Below, piece by piece: positions 1-7,218 of a stretch of 64,000 bases of DNA. Each line of letters opens with the position of its first letter. Within the stretch, counting starts at the first letter, position 1. Location of the stretch: the NCBI RefSeq assembly GCF_017310015.1, contig NZ_CP022297.1, forward strand, positions 310,001-374,000, read 5' to 3'. The DNA comes from Marinobacterium iners. GTDB lineage: Bacteria; Pseudomonadota; Gammaproteobacteria; Pseudomonadales; Balneatricaceae. The notes below the pieces were generated by a model. That model was not told where the DNA came from. It ran no database searches and saw only the letters and a program-made list of their open reading frames with translations. The translations under genes and the position numbers were made by a program.

Positions 1-1
1 G

Positions 2-520
2 GATGTGTTCAACATCCTGTTGCAGGTGCTGGAAGACGGCCGCCTGACCGATGGCCAGGGCCGTACCGTGGACTTCCGCAACACCATCGTGGTGATGACC
101 TCCAACCTGGGGTCTGACCTGATCCAGAACTACAGCGATGACGACGACTACAACCTGATGAAACAGGCGGTGATGGAGTCTGTGGGTACTCACTTCCGTC
201 CCGAAGTGATCAACCGCATCGACGAGGTGGTGGTATTCCACAGCCTGCGCAAGGAACAGGTGGCCGGCATTGCCGAGATCCAGCTGGACCGCCTGCGCAG
301 GCGCCTGGCCGAGCGCGAGCTGAGCATCACCTTCACCAGCACCGCCATGGACAAGCTAGTGGACGTGGGCTTCGAGCCGATCTACGGCGCCCGCCCGCTG
401 AAGCGTGCGATCCAGCAGTGGATCGAAAACCCGCTGGCACAGAGACTGCTGGCCGGCGAGTACGAGCCCGGTCGCAAGATCGCGGTGGATGTAGAGGCCG
501 GAGAGTTTACCTTCAGGTAA
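2..520 (+). CDS. clpB: ClpB disaggregase, C-terminal part (cut by window start)
   Basis: This is the last 172 codons of the ATP-dependent protein disaggregase ClpB, a cytosolic hexameric AAA+ chaperone that works with DnaK/DnaJ/GrpE. The fragment starts just after the Walker B strand of the second AAA+ domain. Visible marks are the DGRLTDGQGR segment, the sensor-1 region VVMTSNLGS, the arginine-finger segment FRPEVINRID, and the GARPLKRAIQ sensor-2 motif followed by the short C-terminal beta domain. The reading frame is open from base 2 to the TAA at 518. The missing N-terminal part lies outside the window. A terminator follows, so clpB is the last gene of its transcript. Confidence 0.97.
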   Translation, partial: DVFNILLQVLEDGRLTDGQGRTVDFRNTIVVMTSNLGSDLIQNYSDDDDYNLMKQAVMESVGTHFRPEVINRIDEVVVFHSLRKEQVAGIAEIQLDRLRRRLAERELSITFTSTAMDKLVDVGFEPIYGARPLKRAIQQWIENPLAQRLLAGEYEPGRKIAVDVEAGEFTFR

Positions 521-548
521 TCTCTGGTTGTCACATCATGTTGAGAGC

Positions 549-580
549 AAAAGCCTGCCGAGCGATCGGTGGGCTTTTTT
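549..580 (+). terminator. Rho-independent terminator after clpB
   Basis: An AAAAGCC…GGCTTTT stem with an inner CCGA/TCGG pairing is followed by a run of six T. It begins about 29 bases after the clpB stop codon. Confidence 0.8.
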
Positions 581-906
581 ACTTTTCAGCTACTGAAGCT
601 GGCAGTGAACCGATGCATGGCTACCCAGTAGAGGAAGTGCAGAGCCAGGGTGATAGATTTTTTACTTTAGTTGTGTGGTCAGCTCAGCCTGTGCTGGCTA
701 TAGTGTTGTTAATGGATGACAGGGAGTACCGTGCAGATCAGTGCAGCACGGCGGCGTTCAGCACGTAATGAAGGAGTATCAGGTATGACCAAACCTCACC
801 ATATTTTTCCTCTGATCCCTTCTCGGCTGCCGTTGATGGTGCTCTCTGCTGAGTGACTCTCTGTCGAGCGGGTATACCTTTTTGTCAATTCCAAGAAAAA
901 TAAATC
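581..906. other. Intergenic stretch without a convincing gene
   Basis: I see no recognisable gene between the clpB terminator and the IS1380 end. The only candidate is a 23-codon ORF at 785–856 (starts MTKPHHIFPL) with an AAGGAG sequence about 8 bases upstream. It could be a leader peptide, the stub of a gene lost near the insertion, or chance. Confidence 0.4.
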
Positions 907-2517
907 CCTGAATCAGTGAATTCATCTGCTATTGCCGTGCCACCGCATTGAATATAACCACATTCTTTAACACCGCTCGATCTTATCCGGATTCTGCCGC
1001 CGCATCTGCGCTACTGCAGCATCATTCACCGTCTTCTCCGACGTTTTTTTGCTCTGAATGCTATCGGGAACCACAAAACATCCTGCCATGCATGGCGCTT
1101 TGTGGCTTGGCGGTTGAACGAGGTGAGTTAAGCCGAGTGGATCAGACCGACTCGTAGATGCAACCGAACGCCCTGAACCCGGGGCAATGTTGGCCAAAAC
1201 GCAGGTAAAGACGGCGGCCGCTGCTGACCAGGCGGCAGGCCATATACATCAGCTCCTGCATGACGGTTTTTAGCCGCCGACGTTTGGCCGGATGACGCAC
1301 CGGCGCATCCGGTCCCAGCAGTGCGTGCTGTCCCATCCAGCGCAATATGTTGTAGCCCAGTACGGCAAACGCCATGACCAGGTCGTTGGTATCGAACTTC
1401 CCTGACGGCAAACGTTCGAGATCCAGATCAGTCTTGAACTCACTGTGGAACTGTTCGCTGGTGGCGTGATCCTGGTAGAGCGCAATCACCTTGGCATGAT
1501 CCGCCGCGTCCGGCTTGAGCGAAGTCATCCAGCCTTCCAGGCTCACCTCGGGCTCCAGAAACAGCTGCCCTGTACTGTCACTGTGGCGCACCGTCACCTT
1601 GACGATCAGGCGGTCGTCAGTGCCATCCAGCGATTCGCTCACCAGCGTTTCCATTTTGCCCGGCCGGGTATGGCACCAGAGTGCGCCGGCAGCATGAGCC
1701 TTGTCCACCCAGGCCAAACCGTCTTGTGAGCGAGGGTTCCACTTGATCAGATAGTCCACCCCGTGCGTACGGAAGTACGCGCGGTTCTCGGCGGCATCAT
1801 GGGCACTGTCAAGCCGTACCAGTAGCGGTGCATCGGTCAGCTGACGGACCCGAGGCAGCACCCGGTCGAGGGTGTGGATAAACTCCTTGTTGGCGTGTTG
1901 GTTACCCGGTCGCAGCTCACAGCCCAGACACCAGCCCTCCGTGCCCAGGTAGGCCGCGATGGGGGCGTAGCCGTCATGCCCCTTGTAGGTGTAGGCCACG
2001 CCCTCTTTTTTAGTGTTGCTGTTGTCCATGGGGAATACGTCTATATCCAGCGGCGCGTGACCGGTGGCAAGCGTGCCGACAGGCACCGACGCATTACACA
2101 GAAACTCGACACTGGCTTCATCCAACAACGGGATCAGTGCGCAGGCATCTTCATCAAAACGCTGACGCAGCCGAGCGGATGAAGGTGATTGCTTGATGCC
2201 CATGGCCGCTTTAAAGAAGGGGTCATGGCGTGCGTGCTCGACCGCTTCGAAGTCGCTCTTGCCAAGGCAAATCAACCCCAGGTAGGTGCGAATAAGATCG
2301 ATGTTAGCGATGCCATGGCGCTTGACGATGGCGCGCGAGGTTTTGGCTAGGGAGGTCATTCTGTTGACACTGTGGCCAACCAGCGCCAGACCGCCGTGGG
2401 GTGTGATAATCTCGGTTTTGGACTGTTCCAGCTTGAAGGTACGCATAGTCAGATATCACTGTCTGGGTGAATCGAGAATGGCGTCCATATTACCGCCGCA
2501 GGCCGCGTGGTTACAGG
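907..2517 (-). mobile_element. IS1380-family insertion sequence, copy 1
   Basis: A complete-looking element of about 1.61 kb carries one transposase on the minus strand. Comparison with the second copy at 51991–53603 sets the ends. The transposase-proximal end starts CCTGTAACCACG (read on the minus strand from 2517). The distal end reads CCTGAATCAGTGA on the plus strand from 907. Both ends start CCTG, which fits short imperfect terminal inverted repeats. The four flanking bases differ (AATC at 903–906, TGTG at 2518–2521), so no target-site duplication is visible. The roughly 235 bp between the transposase stop and the distal end is much less similar to copy 2 than the coding part is. Confidence 0.85.
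1142..2446 (-). CDS. IS1380-family transposase (copy 1)
   Basis: A 434-residue DDE transposase with an RNase H-like fold catalyses movement of the surrounding element. The first catalytic aspartate is probably in VFPMDNSNTKKEG (about residue 138), the second in LVRLDSAHDAAEN (about 212), and the glutamate in ATSEQFHSEFK (about 331). The C-terminal part is rich in basic residues (PAKRRRLK). The frame is intact and starts at an ATG about 70 bp inside the element end, so the copy may be active. It differs from the second copy at about 30 residues, giving roughly 93% identity, with differences concentrated in the last 25 residues. Confidence 0.93.
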   Translation of the reverse strand: MRTFKLEQSKTEIITPHGGLALVGHSVNRMTSLAKTSRAIVKRHGIANIDLIRTYLGLICLGKSDFEAVEHARHDPFFKAAMGIKQSPSSARLRQRFDEDACALIPLLDEASVEFLCNASVPVGTLATGHAPLDIDVFPMDNSNTKKEGVAYTYKGHDGYAPIAAYLGTEGWCLGCELRPGNQHANKEFIHTLDRVLPRVRQLTDAPLLVRLDSAHDAAENRAYFRTHGVDYLIKWNPRSQDGLAWVDKAHAAGALWCHTRPGKMETLVSESLDGTDDRLIVKVTVRHSDSTGQLFLEPEVSLEGWMTSLKPDAADHAKVIALYQDHATSEQFHSEFKTDLDLERLPSGKFDTNDLVMAFAVLGYNILRWMGQHALLGPDAPVRHPAKRRRLKTVMQELMYMACRLVSSGRRLYLRFGQHCPGFRAFGCIYESV

Positions 2518-2665
2518 TGTGTGGAGATGCGAAGCTGAGTTTTAAGTCACGGAATCAGGATGTAGTGACTGACGACAGCGCTCAGTATGGATTTTCTGTA
2601 GAGCTTGCTGAACAGAGCTAATATAGTGGCACCCTGTTCAATACCACAGAGGTCGATGTTCAGCC

Positions 2666-3958
2666 GTGACGCATTCAAGCCAGTTTGGCCATCTGGTTCA
2701 TATCGAAACCCATGAGGAATTGCGGCTCTATGAGCTGATTCCCAACGTGGTGTGGGTGTTTGATATCGACAAGCACGGCTGGTGGTGGGGCAACTCGGCA
2801 GCGGTAGAGTTCTGGGGACTGGATTCGTTGCAAGCGCTGATCGATAAGGACCTGTCCGGCGATACTCAGGGTGCGCGCGACCGGACGCTTCAGACCTTTG
2901 AGCTGGCCGTACGTGATGGCCTGACGGTTGATCCCTGGACGACCTACCCGAACGGCAAGCCGAAAACGCTGTTGATGATGCATCGGGCGGTGTTGCTGGG
3001 GCCAGAGCGGCATCGTGGCATCATTGCGTATATCAACGAACAGGTGAACATGGGCGAGCAACCCGAGAACCTGCTGTTGATGGAGGCGATGCGCTATACC
3101 CGTGTGCCGGCCACCACCTTTACGCTGGATGGCGACCCGGTGGTCGAAAACCCCGCCGCAACAGACGCCTACAATTACCTGTACAACCAGCCGCTGGACG
3201 AGGGCATGTGTGCCTTTGTTGCCCGCTTTGCCGATCCGGCTCAGGGGCACGCCTGTCTCCAGCGGGTGCAGGCGGGTGAGGAGGGGCGCTGGGATTTCAT
3301 CATGCAGACCGTTGAGGGGCCGCGGCGGCACAGTGTGGATATACGCCGTACCCGCCATCCGCTCAACGGCGACTTTCTCTTTCTGATGGTGGAGTATGAC
3401 TTCACCGAACTGTACGAAGCGCTGGAGGCGGTCGAATCCGCCCGTGCCGAGCTGCATGATATTGCGATGAAGGACAGGCTGACCGGTGTGCACAGCCTGC
3501 ATTACATGCAGGAAGCGGCCAAGGCCGAGCTGGCCCATGCGGACCGTCATCAGCAGGTGCTCTGGCTGATGTTCATTGACCTGGATGGCTTCAAGTTGAT
3601 TAACGACAACTTCGGCCACAACACCGGTGATGAAGTTTTGCGAGAAGCGGCGCGTCGCCTGCAGGCGGTGATAAGGGAAGAAGACCTGCTGGCGCGAATC
3701 GGTGGTGACGAGTTTGTGGTGCTCTTTGCCCACGACAACACCGAAGCGGATGCTACCTCCATTGCCCAGCGCATGCTCGATACGCTGGCGCAGCCGATCC
3801 ATGCGCTCGGCCATGAGGCCCATATCAGCGCCAGTATCGGCATCGCGCGCTTCCCGGATGACGGGAAAGATCTGGAGTCATTGCTCAAGGCCGCGGATGG
3901 CGCCATGTACCGGGTGAAAAAAAGCGGCAAGAATGGTTTTGTATACGTGAGAGGATGA
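2666..3958 (+). CDS. PAS-like/GGDEF diguanylate cyclase
   Basis: The product has 430 residues and probably makes cyclic di-GMP from two GTP. Residues 20–125 and 145–250 look like two PAS-type sensory regions (VWVFDIDKHG; FTLDGDPVVENP). A short helical linker (250–268) leads into a C-terminal GGDEF domain. The catalytic signature GGDEF is intact at 346–350, the metal-binding FIDLDGFK is at 303–310, and the product-inhibition I-site REED is at 337–340, five residues upstream of GGDEF as expected. No EAL domain and no membrane segment are seen, so it should be a soluble cyclase. The start is a GTG with a weak AGAGG upstream. The ligand of the sensory part is unknown. Confidence 0.93.
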   Translation: MTHSSQFGHLVHIETHEELRLYELIPNVVWVFDIDKHGWWWGNSAAVEFWGLDSLQALIDKDLSGDTQGARDRTLQTFELAVRDGLTVDPWTTYPNGKPKTLLMMHRAVLLGPERHRGIIAYINEQVNMGEQPENLLLMEAMRYTRVPATTFTLDGDPVVENPAATDAYNYLYNQPLDEGMCAFVARFADPAQGHACLQRVQAGEEGRWDFIMQTVEGPRRHSVDIRRTRHPLNGDFLFLMVEYDFTELYEALEAVESARAELHDIAMKDRLTGVHSLHYMQEAAKAELAHADRHQQVLWLMFIDLDGFKLINDNFGHNTGDEVLREAARRLQAVIREEDLLARIGGDEFVVLFAHDNTEADATSIAQRMLDTLAQPIHALGHEAHISASIGIARFPDDGKDLESLLKAADGAMYRVKKSGKNGFVYVRG

Positions 3959-3965
3959 GCCACCG

Positions 3966-4043
3966 ATGAGCCAAACACAGCCCAATAATCCACACTGTAA
4001 TGCAAAACCCACCATGACAGATAACGTCCCCCGCACCTTTTAA
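3966..4043 (+). pseudogene. Decayed copy of a VF530/DUF2132 gene start
   Basis: The 25-codon ORF starts MSQTQPNNPH, closely matching MSQAQPNNPLHG at the start of the intact VF530-type gene at 6987. The DNA around the two starts (3964–3997 and 6985–7016) matches at about 28 of 32 aligned positions with one 2-base gap. The similarity then stops and the frame ends at 4043. It looks like a partial duplication, and the two copies bracket the accessory patch between them. Confidence 0.6.
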
Positions 4044-4058
4044 ACCCATCATCAGCAT

Positions 4059-4229
4059 GTGAAGCACGTGAAAAGCATTGTTGAAGCCAAGGAGGCGGCC
4101 GTCGCCTGCCCCAAGTGTGGCAGTGATATGGTACTGCGTGAGTCCAAAAAGGATGAGCACAAGGGGCAGAGGTTCTGGGTTTGTTCCAGGTTTCTTGGTT
4201 GCCGCGGGGTTGCGAAAGTTACCTCGTAG
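4059..4229 (+). CDS. Orphan C4 zinc-ribbon mini-protein (topoisomerase-type), probably a fragment
   Basis: This 56-codon frame starts at GTG and reads VKHVKSIVEAKEAAVACPKC and so on. It contains CPKCGSDMVLR and later CSRFLGCRG, the Cx2C…Cx5C pattern of the topoisomerase I-type C4 zinc-binding domain. The same domain often sits at the C-terminus of nucleases and helicases. Nothing precedes it in frame except a stop at 4041, so it is either a stand-alone zinc ribbon or the tail of a lost larger protein. The position next to a toxin–antitoxin remnant and an Mrr nuclease suits the second view. Confidence 0.6.
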   Translation: MKHVKSIVEAKEAAVACPKCGSDMVLRESKKDEHKGQRFWVCSRFLGCRGVAKVTS

Positions 4230-4284
4230 CAGCGTGCATCTTTCCGTGCCAGAATGATGAGCATATGAACGAGAGGTTCCATTC

Positions 4285-4509
4285 ATGAATTTCCAGCAAA
4301 TTGAAGATGAAGCTCTGCATCTTCCAAAAGAGAAGAAAGCCCGGCTGATTCACCGGCTGGTATTGAGCTTGGACGCACCTTCTGAGGAGGAGCTGCGGGC
4401 CGACTGGTTACATGAGGCTCACCGTAGGGCAGAAGAGCTTGATGAGGGCACCGTGCAGGCGGTACCGAGTGATGAGGTTATGAGAAAGGCACGAGCGCTG
4501 ATCAAATGA
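4285..4509 (+). CDS. Addiction-module antitoxin (ParE/RelE-partner type)
   Basis: This 74-residue acidic, helical protein starts MNFQQIEDEALHLPKEKKAR. The pattern of an N-terminal helix, LPKEKKARLIHRL, then EEELRADWLHEAHRRAEEL and a C-terminal EVMRKARALIK fits the family of putative addiction-module antitoxins paired with ParE/RelE toxins. It would neutralise the toxin by direct binding and repress its own promoter. Its stop overlaps the start of the toxin frame (ATGA at 4506–4509), the usual coupling in such modules. The toxin is frameshifted, so the antitoxin may now act alone. Confidence 0.85.
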   Translation: MNFQQIEDEALHLPKEKKARLIHRLVLSLDAPSEEELRADWLHEAHRRAEELDEGTVQAVPSDEVMRKARALIK

Positions 4510-4798
4510 ACTATTACTTTCACCCGGCAGCGAAGCCGAGTTTCTGGAGTCGGTCGGTTACTATGAATCGAAGGTCTCTGGTTTGGGTGGTGCCTTGATA
4601 GAGGAATTTGAGGCCCTGGCTAAATTGATCTGCACGTCCCCAAAGAGTTGGCAGATCGGGTTGGAGCCGGATATTCGTCGAGCGCCCCTCCACCGCTTTC
4701 CGTTATCCATCATTTACCGCCAGAAAGCTGAAGGCTTTCAGGTTTTGGCCGTTGCACATGACCGACGGCGTCCACAATACTGGCTTAGCAGGGTTTAA
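4506..4798 (+). pseudogene. RelE/ParE-type toxin, frameshifted
   Basis: The ATG overlaps the antitoxin stop and the frame opens MNYYFHPAA, a typical ParE/RelE start. Around 4531 one G seems to be missing: reading GCG-GAA-GCC in place of the present GCGAAGCC restores EAEFLESVGYYESKVSG. That joins smoothly to the second frame, which runs to 4798 through GGALIEEFEALA, IRRAPLHRFPLSIIYR and AVAHDRRRPQYW. As it stands translation ends after about 30 codons. The restored protein would be about 97 residues, normal for a ribosome- or gyrase-targeting toxin of this fold. The single change could be real decay or a sequencing error. Confidence 0.8.
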
Positions 4799-4862
4799 CT
4801 GACTGTGTTTCAAAGCTGGTTCAGTCATTAGAGTGCCACAGGCAAAGAGAAAGGAGTTCCCC

Positions 4863-5780
4863 TTGGCCGTACCTGATTTTCAGTCATTGATGTTGCCACT
4901 GCTAACACTGTCGGCGGATGGCAAAGAGTACACAATGCAAGAGGCCCGGGAAGGGCTGGCAGTCGTGATGAAATTGTCGGAGGATGAACTTCAGGAAAGG
5001 TTGCCAAGTGGTCGGCAGGCCACATTTTCAAACCGAGTGGCATGGGCAAAGGTATATCTGACCCAGGCGGGCGTGCTTGAGTCACCAAAGCGGGGACGGT
5101 TTCATATTACCGAGCGAGGCCGAAAGGTACTGGCTCAGGCGCCTGCAAAAATCGATATCAAGTATCTGGAACAATTTGAAGAGTTTCAGGAGTTCCGTCA
5201 GGCCAGCAGCAAAAGCCGAACTGATAAAGTTATCCACAACTCTGATGCCGAAGTATCGCCTGCCACACCGGAAGAGACGCTGGAGCAAGCCTACCAGCAG
5301 TTGCGGGACGAAGTTGCGAATGAACTGCTGCATCTCATCAAGGGCAACACGCCCGAGTTTTTTGAAAAGCTGGTGGTACAGCTGATTGTTGCCATGGGCT
5401 ATGGCGGCTCCGTGCAAGAGGCTGGCAAGGCTACCCGAAAAACGGCAGATGAGGGTATTGATGGCGTGATCAAAGAAGACCGACTCGGGTTGGACGCGAT
5501 TTATCTGCAGGCCAAACGCTGGGAGGGTGTTGTCGGTCGTCCCGAGATCCAGAAGTTTGTGGGTGCTCTTCACGGCCAGCGCGCCCGAAAAGGCGTTTTT
5601 ATCACGACCAGCCGGTTTTCAAAGGAGGCTGTGGACTATGTCGGTCAAATAGATCCCAAAGTGGTTCTGATCGATGGTACTGACCTGGTTCAGCTCATGA
5701 TCGATTGCAATGTCGGTGTAAGCTCGGCGACTGTGTATGAAGTCAAAAAAGTGGATATGGATTTCTTTATTGAAGATTGA
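4863..5780 (+). CDS. mrr: Mrr-type restriction endonuclease
   Basis: The product is related to Mrr, the nuclease that cuts methylated DNA. Residues 1–95 form a winged-helix Mrr_N region (VPDFQSLMLPLLTL, then VYLTQAGVLESPKRGRF). Residues 150–300 form the PD-(D/E)xK catalytic domain: FFEKLVVQLIVAMGYGG, the acidic DEGIDGVI near 197–204, and YLQAKRW with the QAK catalytic motif near 216–218. I prefer the TTG at 4863 because AAAGGAG lies six bases upstream and the resulting MAVPDFQSL matches the family start. An in-frame GTG at 4833 would add ten residues. The EEP nuclease gene starts 36 bp downstream, which suggests co-transcription. Confidence 0.9.
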   Translation: MAVPDFQSLMLPLLTLSADGKEYTMQEAREGLAVVMKLSEDELQERLPSGRQATFSNRVAWAKVYLTQAGVLESPKRGRFHITERGRKVLAQAPAKIDIKYLEQFEEFQEFRQASSKSRTDKVIHNSDAEVSPATPEETLEQAYQQLRDEVANELLHLIKGNTPEFFEKLVVQLIVAMGYGGSVQEAGKATRKTADEGIDGVIKEDRLGLDAIYLQAKRWEGVVGRPEIQKFVGALHGQRARKGVFITTSRFSKEAVDYVGQIDPKVVLIDGTDLVQLMIDCNVGVSSATVYEVKKVDMDFFIED

Positions 5781-5816
5781 TCACCTCAATATAACCAGAG
5801 TAAAACTGCCCGAAGC

Positions 5817-6572
5817 ATGCGAATCGTAACTTGGAACTGCAATGGCGCTCTCAGACGTAAGTTGGCCAAGGCTGATACTCTGCATGCTGATGTTCTGGTC
5901 GTGCAGGAGTGCGAAGATCCGGCACTCTCGACTCAGGCATACAGGGAGTGGGCGGGTGAATACCTTTGGATTGGCGAATCAAAGAATCGCGGCATCGGCA
6001 TTTTTCCTCGCAATGGCGCTCGTGTCGAAAAGTTAAACTGGTTTGGCAGTTTCAGTCTCCTCGGGCTGGAAAGCAAAAGTTCGACACTGAGCTGGCATAG
6101 CAGAGACCTCAGGCTTTTTCTTCCGTTCATCATCAATAGCGAGATGACTGCGTTGGCAGTCTGGACCAAGGGGCGTGATAACGAAGCCTTTGGTTACATG
6201 GGTCAGTTCTGGAAATATCTTCAGATCCACAGAAGCGAACTGGGTAACGCAAATACGATCATCATTGGCGACTTCAATAGTAACGTGCAATGGGATAAGC
6301 CTGACCGCTGGTGGAACCATTCAGATGTGGTCGCTGAACTGGCCGAGCTGGGATTCCAGAGCCAGTATCATCGGGTATTTGATGAAGAACAGGGGCAGGA
6401 AACGAGGCCAACATTTTTCCTGCAGCGCAACCCACAGAAGCCCTACCATATCGACTATGCTTTCACTTCAGCCGACCTCACCAATCAGTGTTCACTGCAG
6501 GTTGGTGAGTATGACGACTGGATTGCGGTCAGTGACCATGTGCCGTTGACCTTGAGCATCAATGAGAGCTGA
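5817..6572 (+). CDS. Endonuclease/exonuclease/phosphatase (EEP) family protein
   Basis: This 251-residue protein has the DNase I-like EEP fold. The N-terminal TWNCNG contains the metal-site Asn7. VVQE gives the metal-binding Glu31, GDFNSN at 151–156 is the central catalytic motif, HIDYAF begins at 211, and the terminal SDH pair is at 239–241. All key residues appear present, so it is probably an active Mg-dependent phosphodiesterase. No signal peptide is seen, so the protein is cytosolic. It follows mrr by 36 bp on the same strand and may belong to one defence or repair cassette. The substrate cannot be told from the sequence. Confidence 0.87.
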   Translation: MRIVTWNCNGALRRKLAKADTLHADVLVVQECEDPALSTQAYREWAGEYLWIGESKNRGIGIFPRNGARVEKLNWFGSFSLLGLESKSSTLSWHSRDLRLFLPFIINSEMTALAVWTKGRDNEAFGYMGQFWKYLQIHRSELGNANTIIIGDFNSNVQWDKPDRWWNHSDVVAELAELGFQSQYHRVFDEEQGQETRPTFFLQRNPQKPYHIDYAFTSADLTNQCSLQVGEYDDWIAVSDHVPLTLSINES

Positions 6573-6576
6573 CAGC

Positions 6577-6918
6577 ATGACCCAAGATACCCCCTCCATC
6601 CATGACTTCGATTTCAGTCTGATCTGTGAATATTTCGCGGCACTGGAGCGGCAAGGGCCGGGAAGTCCCGAAGTGACGCTCAAGGCGCTGAGTTTCATTG
6701 ATGGGTTTAATCCGGACTCGCGCATTGCCGATATCGGCTGCGGCACGGGCGGGCAGACGCGGGTACTGGCGCAGCAAGCGCCTGGGCAGATTACCGGGCT
6801 GGATCTGTTTCCCGATTTTATCCACAGGTTCAACGCCAGGGCTCAGGCTGAAGGGCTGGCGGATCGCTACAAGGCGTATTACGGCTACGCCTTTTTCATC
6901 GCGAAAAAGGTGGATTGA
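6577..6918 (+). pseudogene. Class I SAM methyltransferase with internal deletion
   Basis: The 113-residue frame begins like a small-molecule class I methyltransferase: MTQDTPSIHDFDF, the SAM-binding motif ADIGCGTGGQTR at 51–62 and the acidic strand GLDLFPDF at 74–81. At about residue 97 it jumps from AEGLADR straight to YKAYYGYAFFIAKK, which resembles the last residues of full-length relatives of about 250 residues. Some 130 residues of the catalytic core and cap seem to have been lost in frame. The product is unlikely to work as a methyltransferase. An earlier in-frame ATG at 6562 would overlap the upstream gene by 11 bp. Confidence 0.75.
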
Positions 6919-6986
6919 CCCATTTTGGGTTAGGCTATGTCTTTACGTCATCCTTGTTTTCACAATCATCCCGAGACGATCCATCG

Positions 6987-7205
6987 ATGAGCCAAGCACA
7001 ACCCAACAACCCACTGCACGGCCTGACCCTTGAAAAGATCCTGACGCGCCTGGTCGAGCATTATGGCTGGGAAGGGTTGTATGACGAGGTTCGGGTGAAT
7101 TGCTTCTGTAACGAGCCGTCCATCAAGTCGTCGCTCAAGTTTCTGCGCCGCACGCAATGGGCACGGGACAAGGTGGAAGCCCTGTATATCAATACGTTCT
7201 GCTGA
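6987..7205 (+). CDS. VF530/DUF2132 family DNA-binding-type protein
   Basis: This 72-residue protein reads NPLHGLTLEKILTRLVEHYG, then CFCNEPSIKSSLKFLRR and ending WARDKVEALYINTFC. It matches the VF530 family, small basic helical proteins thought to bind DNA. The length is normal for the family. The ATG at 6987 is preferred over upstream in-frame TTG codons because the family starts at MSxxQPNNPLHG. A decayed copy of the same start lies 3 kb upstream at 3966. The HerA-like gene begins 13 bp downstream. Confidence 0.85.
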   Translation: MSQAQPNNPLHGLTLEKILTRLVEHYGWEGLYDEVRVNCFCNEPSIKSSLKFLRRTQWARDKVEALYINTFC

Positions 7206-7218
7206 AGGCGGATATCAC

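Noticed and set aside
418..768. 116-codon frame overlapping the clpB end
   Set aside because: It starts inside clpB out of phase, crosses the terminator and has no family likeness.
2675..3823. 382-codon open frame antisense to the diguanylate cyclase
   Set aside because: The plus-strand gene has intact GGDEF and I-site motifs; the antisense frame has no recognisable domain.
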